Source: Gnetum montanum
Taxonomy: Eukaryota; Streptophyta; Gnetopsida; Gnetales; Gnetaceae
NCBI GenBank assembly: GCA_015680685.1
Contig: MNCI01005250.1
Coordinates: 23,677-87,676, forward strand
Direction: 5' to 3'
DNA: 64,000 bases
Shown: one piece after another, positions 34,983 through 45,813 of the stretch
Position numbering within the stretch: the first letter of the stretch is position 1
Layout of the letters: each line of letters starts with the position of its first letter
Position numbers and translations under genes: made by a program
The notes under the pieces: generated by a model
The model's database searches: none
The model's input: only the letters and a program-made list of their open reading frames with translations
Told to the model about the DNA's origin: nothing

Positions 34983-37900
34983 ATGTCTTCTTCGCATAAG
35001 AGCAACTCACCACCTAAGGACCATACACGAGACAGTCAGCAACATAAAAGACATAACCAAAATTAGCCAAGTCCTAAACAATATAAGATGACATATACTC
35101 ATCCTGATGCATATATCCCTAATTTTACTTTTATTCTCCATCAAGACGAACGACTACGATGGAGAGATTGGCAAGGTAACATTGTGTTACCCCCAGACGA
35201 TTAATCTCTCGCATGCTTTTTCGTGCCTTAGCACAGAAAGGCATGACTAAATTATATTCTGAATACGTTGCGGAGGATTTTGACATGAGGGATTATTATC
35301 CCACAGATGCCCAACGTATGAGGGACTTAAGGCAGGAGAGTCAACATGCATTGTTGAAGGGCAAGGTCCTGCACGTCCTTAGTGAAATAGGAGATGAGGA
35401 CCCCCTTATCATGGGTTCTTTAGCAAAAGATGTTCCCCCTCCTAACGATGATGAGGAGGTTGGGTATCAGAACCTACGATCAATGATACATAACCATGGT
35501 TTTGATGCCCATGAACACCAACTGTTCACAAAGGGAATAACCACTGATGCTAAGGATGAGCACTTTGATCGTCACCACGATCGGGGTCGTAGCAGTCGAA
35601 GAGAAGGCAAGAAACATTGTCATGGCGATGGTTCCCCTTCTTCTTCTCCTTCATCCCATCACTCACCCTCTCCTTCCACATCTTGGTGCAGCCACCATGA
35701 ACATAAAGGTGAGGATAAAGGTAAGAAGGACGAAAGACCTTGATGGGAAAGTCGAGAGAGAGGACAAGGGCAAGGACGTAGGGAGAGTAGGGAACAATGC
35801 AGACATCACAAGCATCGTGAAAGAGATGACCATGATGAGCCCCTACTAGCAACCCAAAGTATGCTTGACATAACGGAGGTAGTTAGGATTCCCACAAGGC
35901 ATTTAAAAGATAGTCGGATCAAATGAGTAGACATGAACAATATCCCACGATTTGAAGGGGGATACAATGCTGATCCAAAAATCATTTACAGGCATTCCAT
36001 GATGCCTGTGCCTTGCAGAATATAGAAAATGAATGAAAAAAAACTTAAGTTGTTCCCAAGGACACTCACCAAGGAAGTAGAGAGCTGGTACTGGTCCTTA
36101 GAATCGGAAACCATCAGGAGGTGGAGTACGATGCTAGAACTGTTCAACAAAATGTATCAAACATACTCCAGAGTGTCCAATTTACGTAAGCAGATCCAAG
36201 GTTGGAAGCAAGGTACATATGAACCCTTGGATGTTGCCATGGCTCACTACTACACATTGTTACATCGTTGCCTAGGCCATGGGTATGCTCAGCGGGATCA
36301 ACTTCACCACATCGTGGATGGGCTAAGGCATGAAACTAGAAGAACCCTTGGAACTTACGCTCAAGGGAGACTCTCACAACTTAGATCCCATCAAGCACAT
36401 AGCTTGTTGGAACAAGTAGCAAAAGAAGAAGGTGAGCTATGAAAGAGGGAAAGTGCAGAAGAATACAATCACGATCCCTCCCTTCGAAAGAAGGGAGTGA
36501 AATTTTGTGATGAAGAGGATGAGTCACCAATCGAGGAGCTGGTGAACCGAAAAACCTTGCCGATCCAAAAATTAACAATAGAAATAGCAGCTAAGGTAGA
36601 TGACGTATGGAGTTCCTTAGACTCTAAAATTGAAACTTTCTTAAAATTTGTAGAAGAGTCTAAGGTAGAACAAAGTAGTGACAAAGGTAAGAAAAAGTGG
36701 AGAGATTTAAGCCCTGCACATAACAAGGGTAAGGGAAAAATCACTAAGTCCGATGTGGCTGTGAACTCTAACACAGACGATGATGGTGGATGTGAGATCT
36801 GCCACTATGACCATCCTAAGGGATGTTGCTCCATTATCTCACATCTACAGGAGTCTAGGGTGTTTGCGCTTAATCCAAGACTCAACCAACGGCAAACACC
36901 CCGAAGGTTACCTTACCGACAAGGTAACACAAGGTAGTTCCACCAACCCTTAACGTATTATCCAAGTGGAACTCCACCATAGCCCATCGGATAGCATTAG
37001 CAGTGGCAATACCCACAGTCATGGGGGATGCGATCGCCGAAACATTAGTCCCCTTACCGGCAGCCTGACCCTTATGGATATTATGTGCAGCAGTCGATTT
37101 CTCCAAGTGACTCTATGAGTTACACAAACCCCAACCGTTACTACCAAGTTCAGGAGTACTTTAGAAGGACTCCTTCTTCTTCGGGAGACACTCCATATCC
37201 ACACCATCCTCCAAATCCATCTGCACCTCTTACACCACAAGTAGTTACCGTAACACCTCCTGCTCCAACAATGCAAGGGGAACTTCCTCCTCAACCGTAG
37301 CAATGTCACGTTGCGAGAGCTGTATATATCCAGCTTGCTGTTGGTTTTGACAACTGTAAAAAGAGAAGATCCTTCTTTAGAACCAAAAGCCCAAAAAAAC
37401 TCTCGCAACAACAAGCGGTTGGGCCCATGTACATTCCTCCACAATCTAACTTCGGAGCACCCTTCCATCCAAAATCAGAGCTTAACACATACGGTTATAT
37501 TAACGCATACCATAACTGACTGGATTAAGGTAGGCCACCTTCCTAGGAAACTAACTGACCCTGGGAGTCCCTTAATCTATTTACAAATCACTGGAAATAA
37601 ACCGCATAAGGCTCTTCTTGACTCAGGTTCCAGAGTTAACTTGATTTCACGAGAGATGTATCATGCCTGGAACCTACCCTAACTTAAGAAGAGAAACATT
37701 CAATTAGAGCTGGCAGACCAGTCCATCACCATTCCCTTAGGATTGGTGGAAGACATCATCAGCACTGTATGTGCTTGGTCCTACCCAGCTAATTTTTTGG
37801 TGATTGAAGTTAACAATAATGAAGGGGACTTCCTAATTATAATGGGAAGGCCATGGCTTAGTACAGTAGACGCATGCCTTAGGATCCGCGATCTTTCCTT

Positions 37901-38315
37901 AGAAATCTCTAAGATAAACATTTGTGGAAAGATCGAGAAGAGGAAAGTTCCATGCATCACATATAGTGATTCATCAGGTGATGACATGGAGGAAATGCCT
38001 CCATGTAACAGGTGTGCTCTTGAAACTTTGCAACAAATATGCTTGTATGTAGCAACCACACAAGAAGTAGTAGACACCTCGTGGTTGACAACTACTACAA
38101 GGAGCAGAAAAATATGTATGGAACGAATTGAGGAAACCCATGCCAACAACGAAGGCATAGATACATTGGAATATGAGCGTCGCCAACTTCCACCCCTTAA
38201 TCTAAGATCATCAATTGGGAGAAGTTGGACACTTCTTAGAAATTCAAACAAGCGCTCATTATTTCGGATCTCTCCCTTACAACTCAGTCATGGGGGAGAT
38301 GGCCACCTATGCTGA
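34983..38315 (+). pseudogene. Gag-protease of element C, broken
   Basis: It is homologous along its length to the D protein. The ATG at 34983 starts MSSSHKS. The N-terminal domain (35090-35560), Ser/His/Arg-rich segment, Gag core (about 35940-36450; LFPRTLTKEVESWY), zinc-knuckle-like CEICHYDHPKGC near 36800, Pro/Gln-rich linker and protease (37575-38000) are recognisable across frameshifts and stops. The active site LLDSGSR near 37616 still has the catalytic Asp. The final frame ends DGHLC at 38315. Confidence 0.87.
38283..38298 (+). promoter_or_regulatory. Purine-tract motif 1 of C
   Basis: ctcagtcatgggggag lies inside the last codons of the gag-protease frame. Confidence 0.5.
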
Positions 38316-38339
38316 TCATATGGGGCCCTCAGTTCTTTT

Positions 38340-38470
38340 TCGATTTTTGTTTTACACATTTTTTTTTACATGTTTTTGTTATACATATTTTTGTTTTACA
38401 AAGTTCTTTAACTTTTCTAGTTTTTGTTTTACAACTTTCTTTAACTTTTCTTGTTTTTGTTTTACAACAT
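38340..38470 (+). repeat. T-rich minisatellite in the tail of C
   Basis: Repeats of tttttgttttacaa and tttctttaacttttcttg, as in B and D. Confidence 0.8.
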
Positions 38471-38932
38471 CATTATACTTTTTCCATTTTGTGTGTGTGT
38501 GTGTGATCCACCCTGTAAGTTTGTCACCCAATAAGTGTTCGGATTGATGGTATGAACTATTTTCATATTGATTGCTAGTGTTTGGTTTTTACCTTTAAGT
38601 CACAATGTTAATATAAGGTATGTTTCTTGTGATATGGCAGGCAATGATACCACTTCATCCATCCATCCACCGGATTCTATGGTCTCTCTCGGCTTGGAAA
38701 TGTACAGTCCCCTTCTAATAAGAACTTAAACGAATCAGTGATTGGGTATTTCTCAAACTAAGGAAGGACTCAAGGATTGAAAAGGTTGTGACTTCAAGGG
38801 AACTTGATGCTTTTGTGTTGGCCATTCTCTTGGGTGCTTGGATGTTTTCTTCTTGAGTTTTCTTACTATTCCGATGTTACCCAATTATTGGAAGTTGAGA
38901 CAATAAAAATAATCAAGTCTTTACATGGTGTG

Positions 38933-39958
38933 TGATGAGTGGCGAGGTACCCCTACACTCTACCATACGAATACGAGCGTACACGCGCGATCCGGTCGAA
39001 CTCCGCAGACTAAATGCCTTAACGCCACAAGAAACACTTGGGGTTAATCGTTCGTTGTCTTCCCAGGCTTGCTTGTATGTGTCACGGTGTATGGTTAAGC
39101 AAGTCTGAGGTATGTGATTTTTTTGGTATTTTCGGCTTATCTTCTATGCTACCAGGAGAAAGGGTTGAGAAAACTAAACTAACTCTAACTAAGATCTAAG
39201 TCTAAATTAACTAGCGTCAGCATCCGTTCCCACTTGCCGGACACACCCTGAACTATGCAACTGCAGCTTACCAAACGCTAATCGTTACTGGGATCGCCAC
39301 ACGTAACGCAAGTGCTCGAAGTGGTCGTACTGAGGCACCTATTTAGCCTACGTGTGATAAGCAGCCGATTCCTTAGCCAGCCGTACACACCCGTGGGTGC
39401 TCGTAACTAAGTCGTACTTATCACACGATCTAGCCTAGCAATGAGCAGCCGATTCCTCAACTAGCCGTACACATTAGACCCGGGAGTTACCAAGCGCAGA
39501 ATCCTGGAATACGCTACTGGGTTACCAAGCATCCAATGCTCGTAATTGAGTCGTACTCATGCATTGCGTCAAGCAGCCGATTCCTTGACTAGCCGTACAC
39601 GTCCGTAGACGCTCGTAATCAAGTCGTACTTGAACGCACTAGGAAAGCAGGAAAGAAAGCAATAAATGAAACCACGTGCTGCAAGGTTTATCCAAACAAG
39701 TTCGTCTTTATTGCCGTACACAACTTGGGTTCAGGTTACAAGCTGCTCGAATAAAGAGCCGTTCACTCTAGGACTCCTACTGCGGGCACATGGGGAAAAA
39801 TTCTAACTCTGGAGTGATCAATCTGCCAGAGCTTCGCTACACTAGCCAGGATTGGGAAATGAAGGGAGTGCCACCTCTTATTTATAGATATGGCAGTGGG
39901 ACGCAATATCGCAGGGTGAGACGCGATATCGCGGCCCAGTGCAAGTCGCGTCTCATCA
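38933..39958 (-). repeat. 3' LTR of element D
   Basis: On the plus strand it reads TGATGAGTGGCG to GCGTCTCATCA (1026 bases). A repeat with cagccgattcct and agccgtacac occurs about three times at 39355-39650. Two GATATC-like palindromes lie at its 5' end on the minus strand (39905-39932). Confidence 0.9.
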
Positions 39959-39974
39959 TACCCCCATGACTGAA
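39959..39974 (-). promoter_or_regulatory. Polypurine tract of D
   Basis: The plus strand reads tacccccatgactgaa; the minus strand ttcagtcatgggggta directly precedes the 3' LTR. Confidence 0.75.
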
Positions 39975-40096
39975 TGAAAACTCGTCCTCGAGTTCCTTAC
40001 AATGATATCAGGTAGGTATGGGATTATTAGGGGAAATGGAACTAATGGGATGACATGTGAACGGTCTTTATTACAAGACTTGACAAAAACTGGTGT

Positions 40097-40399
40097 TCAT
40101 GACAACAAGGGTGAACACCTTATTACAATGACATCAGGCCACAGTTGGCAGCTGAGAGAAAAGAGGAGAGAGAATAGAAGAGAAGAAGAGAGAAGAGTCT
40201 TGTTGCTGCCAACGCCTAGATTGCGCCTTCCGTTGTCCATCCGTAAGCGCATTATCAATTCTGCTCCTTGCATAGCTGCTTCAACGCTGCTCCACTCCAA
40301 GTGTTTGCTCCAGATCCATTCCGTTGTTGTATGATGGCCATCTGCACCCACAACACAATCATATATTAGCAAGGGTAATTGAATCATTAAGTAAATCAT
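40097..40399 (-). CDS. Small tail ORF of element D, unknown
   Basis: This 100-codon ORF is listed as hypothetical. The central part has EWIWSKHLEWSSVEAAMQGA and MDNGRRNLGVGS; the C-terminal third is hydrophobic (LLSSSLLFSLLFSLSC). The matching frame is open in B (to 48807: DWIWREHLEWIG, same LFSLFSLSCQ and final LS) and partly in C (47254-47350). A splice-acceptor-like gtgggtgcag/atgg falls inside it at about 40335. No family is recognised. It could equally be noncoding sequence with a chance frame. Confidence 0.3.
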   Translation of the reverse strand: MIYLMIQLPLLIYDCVVGADGHHTTTEWIWSKHLEWSSVEAAMQGAELIMRLRMDNGRRNLGVGSNKTLLSSSLLFSLLFSLSCQLWPDVIVIRCSPLLS

Positions 40400-40550
40400 A
40401 CCTTGCTTCGGTTTAGGTTCCTTGGCTAAGTTGTGGTATGGCTAATATGGATCTGGGAAAATGTAGATGATGACTACCGAAGGTATAGGGGTTAGGAAGA
40501 AAAACGAAAAAATCCGGGGCTTAGGATAAAAATCGAAAAATCAGGCCCCG

Positions 40551-40566
40551 TACCCCCATGACTAAT
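40551..40566 (-). promoter_or_regulatory. Purine-tract motif 2 of D
   Basis: The minus strand reads ttagtcatgggggta. It lies about 590 bases before the 3' LTR. Confidence 0.5.
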
Positions 40567-40739
40567 CGCGAACCTCCGGTAGCGTTAGAATGGAGAGAGA
40601 AAAGGAATAGGAATGATAGGTAAAAAGGGACAACTATGGCATCGATAAAAAGGATGTCATGATGGAAATGAACAAAAATGTTAATTAATTGCAAAACGTT
40701 AAGGAAAAGAAGTTAACTAATGTTCCAAATAGGAATGTC

Positions 40740-40779
40740 AGTGGGTCCTCCCCAAAGCAGGCTCATGCCCTTAATGCCC
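40740..40779 (-). promoter_or_regulatory. Conserved 40-base tail motif (D)
   Basis: The plus strand begins agtgggtcctccccaaagca; this is the reverse complement of the motif at 33467-33506. Confidence 0.6.
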
Positions 40780-41296
40780 TGACAATCCCACATTCAAAGA
40801 GTCCGTGGGCTCTGGGAATGTCCTTTGGAACAAGAGTTAAAGTCTTAACCGTAAGAATTTACCAAAAAGAAAACAAAGCATCAACCAAAGTATATACAAT
40901 GATACAACCGGCAATGAGGTGAACAATGGAGAGAAGGATGGGAAGAAGAGAAGTGGAATGGAATCCCAAGAACAAGGTGGTGTACAGCCCCTTGTGTGTT
41001 TCATGATTAATGTGACTTGGCGAATCTCATTCCAACTCTGGCCTCAAACCAACCACTTCCAGTGACTTCGCATCAATGCAGTTGGTTAAATCATCCACTT
41101 GGGTAACAAGGATGCAACTTCGAGAAGCCACCACCATTCCGACGAAACAACAGAGAGAATGGGAAGCGAGAAGGGCCTTAGTTAGAGGGAACACTTTGGT
41201 TCCATAACCAGTGCTTGTAGCCCAAATTTATTCCGTCTAAGGGGTGTGCTTTGAATCCTCACATTTAGCTTTTTAGCTTTTTCACTTTTCTTTTTC

Positions 41297-41327
<31 letters not shown>

Positions 41328-41814
41328 GTTTTGTGTTTTTATGCGTGGGGACCACACCATGCAAAGACTTCTTTATTTTTATTGTCTCAGCTTCCGATTA
41401 TTGGGTTACATCGGAACGGTAAGAAAACCCAAGAAGAAAACATCCAAGCACCCAAGTGAATGACCAACACAAGAGCACCAAGTTCCCTTGAAGTCACACC
41501 CTTTTCAAATCCTTGAGTCCTTCCTTAGTTTGAGAAATGCCCAGTCACTGGTTCGTTAAAGTTCTTATTGGAAGGGAACTGTACATTTCCAAGCCAAGGG
41601 AAACCATAGACTTGATGGATGGATGGATGAAGTGATCTCATTGCCTGCCATATCAAAAGAACATACCTTAGTATCAACAATGTAACTTAAAGGTAAAAAC
41701 CAAACATTAGCAATTAATGAAAAACAGTTCATCCCATCGGCCCGAACACTTATTGGGTGACGAATTTACATGATGGATCACACACACACACACACACACA
41801 AAAAGATAGAAAAA

Positions 41815-41955
41815 TATAACGATGTTGTAAAACAAAAACAAGAAAAGTTAAAGAAATTTGTAAAACAAAAATTAGAAAAGTTAAAGAAATTGTAAAACAA
41901 AAATGTGAAAAACAAAAACGTTGTAAAACAAAAATGTGTAAAACAAAAACTGAAA
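41815..41955 (-). repeat. T-rich minisatellite in the tail of D
   Basis: On the plus strand, repeats of ttgtaaaacaaaaa and agaaaagttaaagaaa. Same unit as in B and C; copy number differs. Confidence 0.8.
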
Positions 41956-41977
41956 AAGAACTGAGGGCCCCATATGA

Positions 41978-44900
41978 TTAGCATAGGTGGCCATCTCCCC
42001 CATGACTGAGTTGTGAGGGAGAGATCCGAAGTAGTGAGCGCCTATTTGAATTTCTAAGCAGTGCCCAACTTCTCCAAATTGATGATCTTAAATTCAGGGT
42101 TGGAAGTTGGCGACGCTCACGTTCCAATGTATCTATGCCACGGTTGTTGGCATGAGTTTCCTCAGTTCGTTCCATGCATATTTGTTTGCTCTTATGAGAA
42201 GCTGTCAACCACGGGGTGTCTACTACTTCTTGTGTGGTTGCTACATACAGGCATCTTTGTTGCAGAGTTTCCTGGGCACACCTGTGACATGGAGACATTT
42301 CCTCCGTGTCATCACCCGATGAATCACTGTATGTGATGCATGGAACTATCCTCTTCTCGATCTTTCCACATATGTTTATCTTGGAGATTTCCAAGGAAAG
42401 ATCACGGATCCTAAGGCATGCATCTACTGTGCTTAGCCATGCCCTTCCCATTATAATTGGGAAGTCCCCTTCGTTGTTGTTAACATCGATCACTAGGAAG
42501 TCTGCTGGGTAGGACCAACCACACACAGTGGTGATAACGTCCTCCACCAAACCCAATGGGATGGCAATGGACTGGTCTGCCAGCTCCAGTTGAATGTTGC
42601 TCTTCTTAAGTTGGGGCAGGTTCCAGGCGTGATACATCTTTCGCGAAATTAAGTTGACTCCGGAACCTGAGTCAAGAAGAGCTCGATGTGGCGCATTCCC
42701 AGCGATCTGCAAATGAATAAAGGGACTCCCAGGGTCAGTTAGTTTCCTGGGAAGGTGGCCTACCTTGATCCAGTCAGTTACGGTATGTGTTAGCATAACC
42801 GTATGCGTTACATTCCCTTGGACTGAAGGGTGCTCCGAAGTGTTAGTAGTTAGAGGCCTATACATATACCCGTCCGCTTGTTGTTGCGAGAGCCTATCCG
42901 GGCTCCTAGTTCTGAAAAAGGGTCTCCTTTTTGTACAGTTATCGCCAGAACTAGTGTCCGGTTGGATATTTACACTCTGAATATTTACAGATCTCGCGGC
43001 GTGACGTTGCTGCGGTTGGGTAGGTAATTCCCCTTGCATTGTTGGAGCAGGAGGTGTTATGGGAACTACTTGAGGAAAAGGTGCGGGTGGAGTTAGAGGA
43101 TGGACAGAATGTGGAATGTCTCCCGGAGGAGAAGGAGTCCTTCTGAAGTACTCCCGAGCGTAGTAGTGACGGCGTGGAGTGTGACTCATAGCGTCACCTG
43201 GAGAAACTGGCTGCTGCACATAATAACCATAAGGATCAGGCTGCCGGTAAGGGTATCGATGTGTTGGCTGTGGCATCCCCCATGACTGTGGGTATTGCCA
43301 CTGCTGATGTTGCTCGATGGGCTGCGGAGGTGTTCCACTTGGATAATACGTCAAGGGTTGGTGGAACTGCCTCGGGTTACCTTGTGGATAAGGTAACCTT
43401 CTGGGTGTTTGCCGTTGATTAAGTCTTGGATTTAATGCATACACCCCAGACTCCTGCAGATGTGAGATAATTGGACAACATCCCTTAGGATGGTCATAAT
43501 AGCAGACCTCACATCCACCGTCATTGTCTGAATCAGAATTTTCAGCCTCATCGGAGTTAGAGATTTTTCCCTTACCCTTGTTATGTGCAGGGTTAAAGTT
43601 TCTCCGCTTGTCTTTGCTTTTATCACTACTTTGCTCATCCTTAGACTCTTCTACAATTTTCAGGACTGTTTCTATTCGTGAGTCTAAGGAATCCCACATT
43701 TGGTCTACCTTAGCCGATACCTCCGTTGTTAACTTTTGGATCGGCACAGTTTTCCTGTTCACCAACTCTTCGAGTGGTGACTCATCCTCCTCATCACAGA
43801 ATTTCACTCCCTTCTTACGAAGGGAGGGATCACGGTTGTATTCCTCCGCACTTTCTCTTTTCCGTAGCTCACCCTCTTCTTGCGCTACTTGTTCCAACAA
43901 TACTTCAACTTCATGGGCTCTTAGTTGGGAGAGTCTCCCTTGGGCGTAAGTCCCAAGAGTTCTTCTCGTTTCATTTCGTAGCCCATCCACGAGGTGGCGA
44001 AGTTGATCCCGCTTAGCGTACCCATGGCCCGGGCAACGATGTAGCAATGTGTAGTAACGGGCCATGGCAGCATCCAAGGATTCATGAGCTCCTTGTTTCC
44101 AGCCTTGGATCTGCTTACGCAAGTTAGACACTCTGGAGTACGTTTGATATTTGTTGTTGAACAATTCGAGCATCGTACTCCACCTCCTGATGGTTTCCGG
44201 TTCTAAGGACCGGTACCAGCTTTCCGCTTCTTTAGTGAGTGTCCTTGGGAACAACTTGAGTTTCTGCCACTCATTGTCTATGTTCTGCAAGGCACAGGCG
44301 TCGTGGAATGCCTGTAAATGATGTTGAGGATCAGCGTTGTATCCCCCTTCAAAACGTGGGATATTATTTATATCCAAACGCTTGATCCTACTGTCTTTCA
44401 AATGCCTTGTGGGAATCCTAACTGCCTCTCTAATGTCAAGCATACTTCGGGTTGCGAATAGGGGTTCGTCATGATCATCTCTTTCATGACGTCTGTGATG
44501 TCTACGTTGTGGTTCCCTATTCTCCCTACGTCCTTGCCCTTGTCCTAACTCCTCTCGACCTTCTTGTCGAGGCATTTCATCTCTTCCACCTTTATTTCCC
44601 GCGTTATGCTCATGGTGGCCGCGCCTAGATGTGGAAGGAGAGGGTGAATGATGTGGTGAAGGGGAAGAAGAAGGGGATCCATCACCATGGCGATGTTTCT
44701 TGCCTTCTCTTCGGCTGCTTTGGTCCCGACCGTTGCGACGATCAACGAGTCCGTCATTAGTGCGAGTGATTATTCCTGCCGTGAACAGCTGGTGCTCACG
44801 GGGAACAGAGCCTGGAATGTGTATCGTTGATCTAAGGCCCTGATGCCTAACCTCTTCAGTAGAGTGAGGAGGAGGAACATCATTTTCTAAGAAACCCATT

Positions 44901-45322
44901 GTGAGGGGTTCCTCGTCTCCTATTTCACTAATGACGTGGGAAACCTTGCCCTTCAGTAGTGAATGTTGGCTCTCCTTCCTTGCATCCCGAATACGTTGGG
45001 CTTTTGTGGGATGATAGTCCCTTGTATCATGGTCATCCAAAACGTATTCTGCGAACAGCTCATGCATGCCAATCTGTACCAAGGCACGGAAAAGCATGTT
45101 GGGGGCGGCTCGATCTAGGGGTAACACGATGTTACCTTGCATATCTCTCCACCGCAGTTGCTCATCTTGATGGAAAACAAAGGTAAAATCTGGCACATAC
45201 TCATCGGGATGAGTATATGTGACCTTAGCCTGTTGAGGACATGGTTGATTGCGGTTATGTGTATGATGCTGACTTTCTCCTGTATTGTCCTTAGGTGAGT
45301 TGATTTCGTGAGAAGAAGCCAT
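41978..45322 (-). CDS. Gag-protease polyprotein of element D (1114 aa)
   Basis: This uninterrupted ORF should make the virus-like-particle protein and its protease. The N-terminal domain (residues 1-200; THPDEYVPDFTF, WRDMQGNIVLPLD) is also found in B, C and E. Residues about 205-290 are Ser/His/Arg-rich. The retrotransposon Gag core spans about 319-490 (IPRFEGGYNADPQHHL, FPRTLTKEAESWYRSLEP). A zinc-knuckle-like CEVCYYDHPKGC (CX2CX3HX3C) is near 602-615, and a Pro/Gln/Tyr-rich linker follows to about 800. An aspartic protease has LLDSGSG at about 880-888 and FPIIMGRAWL near 957. The frame ends about 100 residues later (DGHLC) and no RT follows. The ATG at 45322 is 129 bases after the primer site. 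The Met-Ala-Ser start and a length close to the broken B and C copies support it. Confidence 0.92.
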   Translation of the reverse strand: MASSHEINSPKDNTGESQHHTHNRNQPCPQQAKVTYTHPDEYVPDFTFVFHQDEQLRWRDMQGNIVLPLDRAAPNMLFRALVQIGMHELFAEYVLDDHDTRDYHPTKAQRIRDARKESQHSLLKGKVSHVISEIGDEEPLTMGFLENDVPPPHSTEEVRHQGLRSTIHIPGSVPREHQLFTAGIITRTNDGLVDRRNGRDQSSRREGKKHRHGDGSPSSSPSPHHSPSPSTSRRGHHEHNAGNKGGRDEMPRQEGREELGQGQGRRENREPQRRHHRRHERDDHDEPLFATRSMLDIREAVRIPTRHLKDSRIKRLDINNIPRFEGGYNADPQHHLQAFHDACALQNIDNEWQKLKLFPRTLTKEAESWYRSLEPETIRRWSTMLELFNNKYQTYSRVSNLRKQIQGWKQGAHESLDAAMARYYTLLHRCPGHGYAKRDQLRHLVDGLRNETRRTLGTYAQGRLSQLRAHEVEVLLEQVAQEEGELRKRESAEEYNRDPSLRKKGVKFCDEEDESPLEELVNRKTVPIQKLTTEVSAKVDQMWDSLDSRIETVLKIVEESKDEQSSDKSKDKRRNFNPAHNKGKGKISNSDEAENSDSDNDGGCEVCYYDHPKGCCPIISHLQESGVYALNPRLNQRQTPRRLPYPQGNPRQFHQPLTYYPSGTPPQPIEQHQQWQYPQSWGMPQPTHRYPYRQPDPYGYYVQQPVSPGDAMSHTPRRHYYAREYFRRTPSPPGDIPHSVHPLTPPAPFPQVVPITPPAPTMQGELPTQPQQRHAARSVNIQSVNIQPDTSSGDNCTKRRPFFRTRSPDRLSQQQADGYMYRPLTTNTSEHPSVQGNVTHTVMLTHTVTDWIKVGHLPRKLTDPGSPFIHLQIAGNAPHRALLDSGSGVNLISRKMYHAWNLPQLKKSNIQLELADQSIAIPLGLVEDVITTVCGWSYPADFLVIDVNNNEGDFPIIMGRAWLSTVDACLRIRDLSLEISKINICGKIEKRIVPCITYSDSSGDDTEEMSPCHRCAQETLQQRCLYVATTQEVVDTPWLTASHKSKQICMERTEETHANNRGIDTLERERRQLPTLNLRSSIWRSWALLRNSNRRSLLRISPSQLSHGGDGHLC
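41995..42010 (-). promoter_or_regulatory. Purine-tract motif 1 of D
   Basis: The minus strand reads ctcagtcatgggggag and encodes LSHGG at the end of the polyprotein. Confidence 0.5.
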
Positions 45323-45450
45323 TTCTATTAGTGTGCAACTTCACCGTTATTATTTTGTTCTATATTAACTGATTAACCCTAAGGTTCGTTTTAAGCTCAC
45401 AACGATGTGAGTGATATCCCTTATGTTAAATTGGAGAAAAAAACACTTAG

Positions 45451-45468
45451 TCCCCGGCAACGGCGCCA
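45451..45468 (-). promoter_or_regulatory. Primer binding site of D (tRNA-Asp)
   Basis: The plus strand reads tccccggcaacggcgcca, the same as the 3' end of plant tRNA-Asp including CCA. The site is perfect, in contrast to B, C and E. Confidence 0.88.
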
Positions 45469-45813
45469 ATGATGAGTGGTGAGGTACCCCTACACTCTAC
45501 CATACGAATACGAGCGTACACGCGCGATCCGGTCGAACTCCACAGACTAAATGCCTTAACGCCACAAGAAACACTTGGGGTTAATCGTTCGTTGTCTTCC
45601 CAGGCTTGCTTGTATGTGTCACGGTGTATGGTTAAGCAAGTCTGAGGTATGTGATTTTTTTTAGTATTTTCGGCTTATCTTCTATGCTACCAGGAGAAAG
45701 GGTTGAGAAAACTAAACTAACTCTAACTAAGATCTAAGTCTAAGTTAACTAGTGTCATCATCCGTTCCCACTTGCCGGACACACCCTGAACTATGCAACT
45801 GCAGCTTACCAAA

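Larger units (their letters stand above)
39975..41977 (-). other. Tail of element D
   Basis: This 2-kb region between the gag-protease stop and the 3' LTR has no known domain. It holds, in minus-strand order, the T-rich minisatellite, the conserved 40-base motif, purine-tract motif 2 and a small ORF. The tails of B and C align with it throughout. Confidence 0.8.

Noticed and set aside
41285-41330. Poly-T run as a retroposon poly(A) tail
   Set aside because: It lies inside the tail of D at a place where B and C have shorter A/T runs, so it is slippage in the element rather than a separate insertion.
43524-43949. Plus-strand ORF opposite the Gag-protease of D
   Set aside because: It is a shadow of the long minus-strand frame and has no homologue in B or C that would indicate coding.
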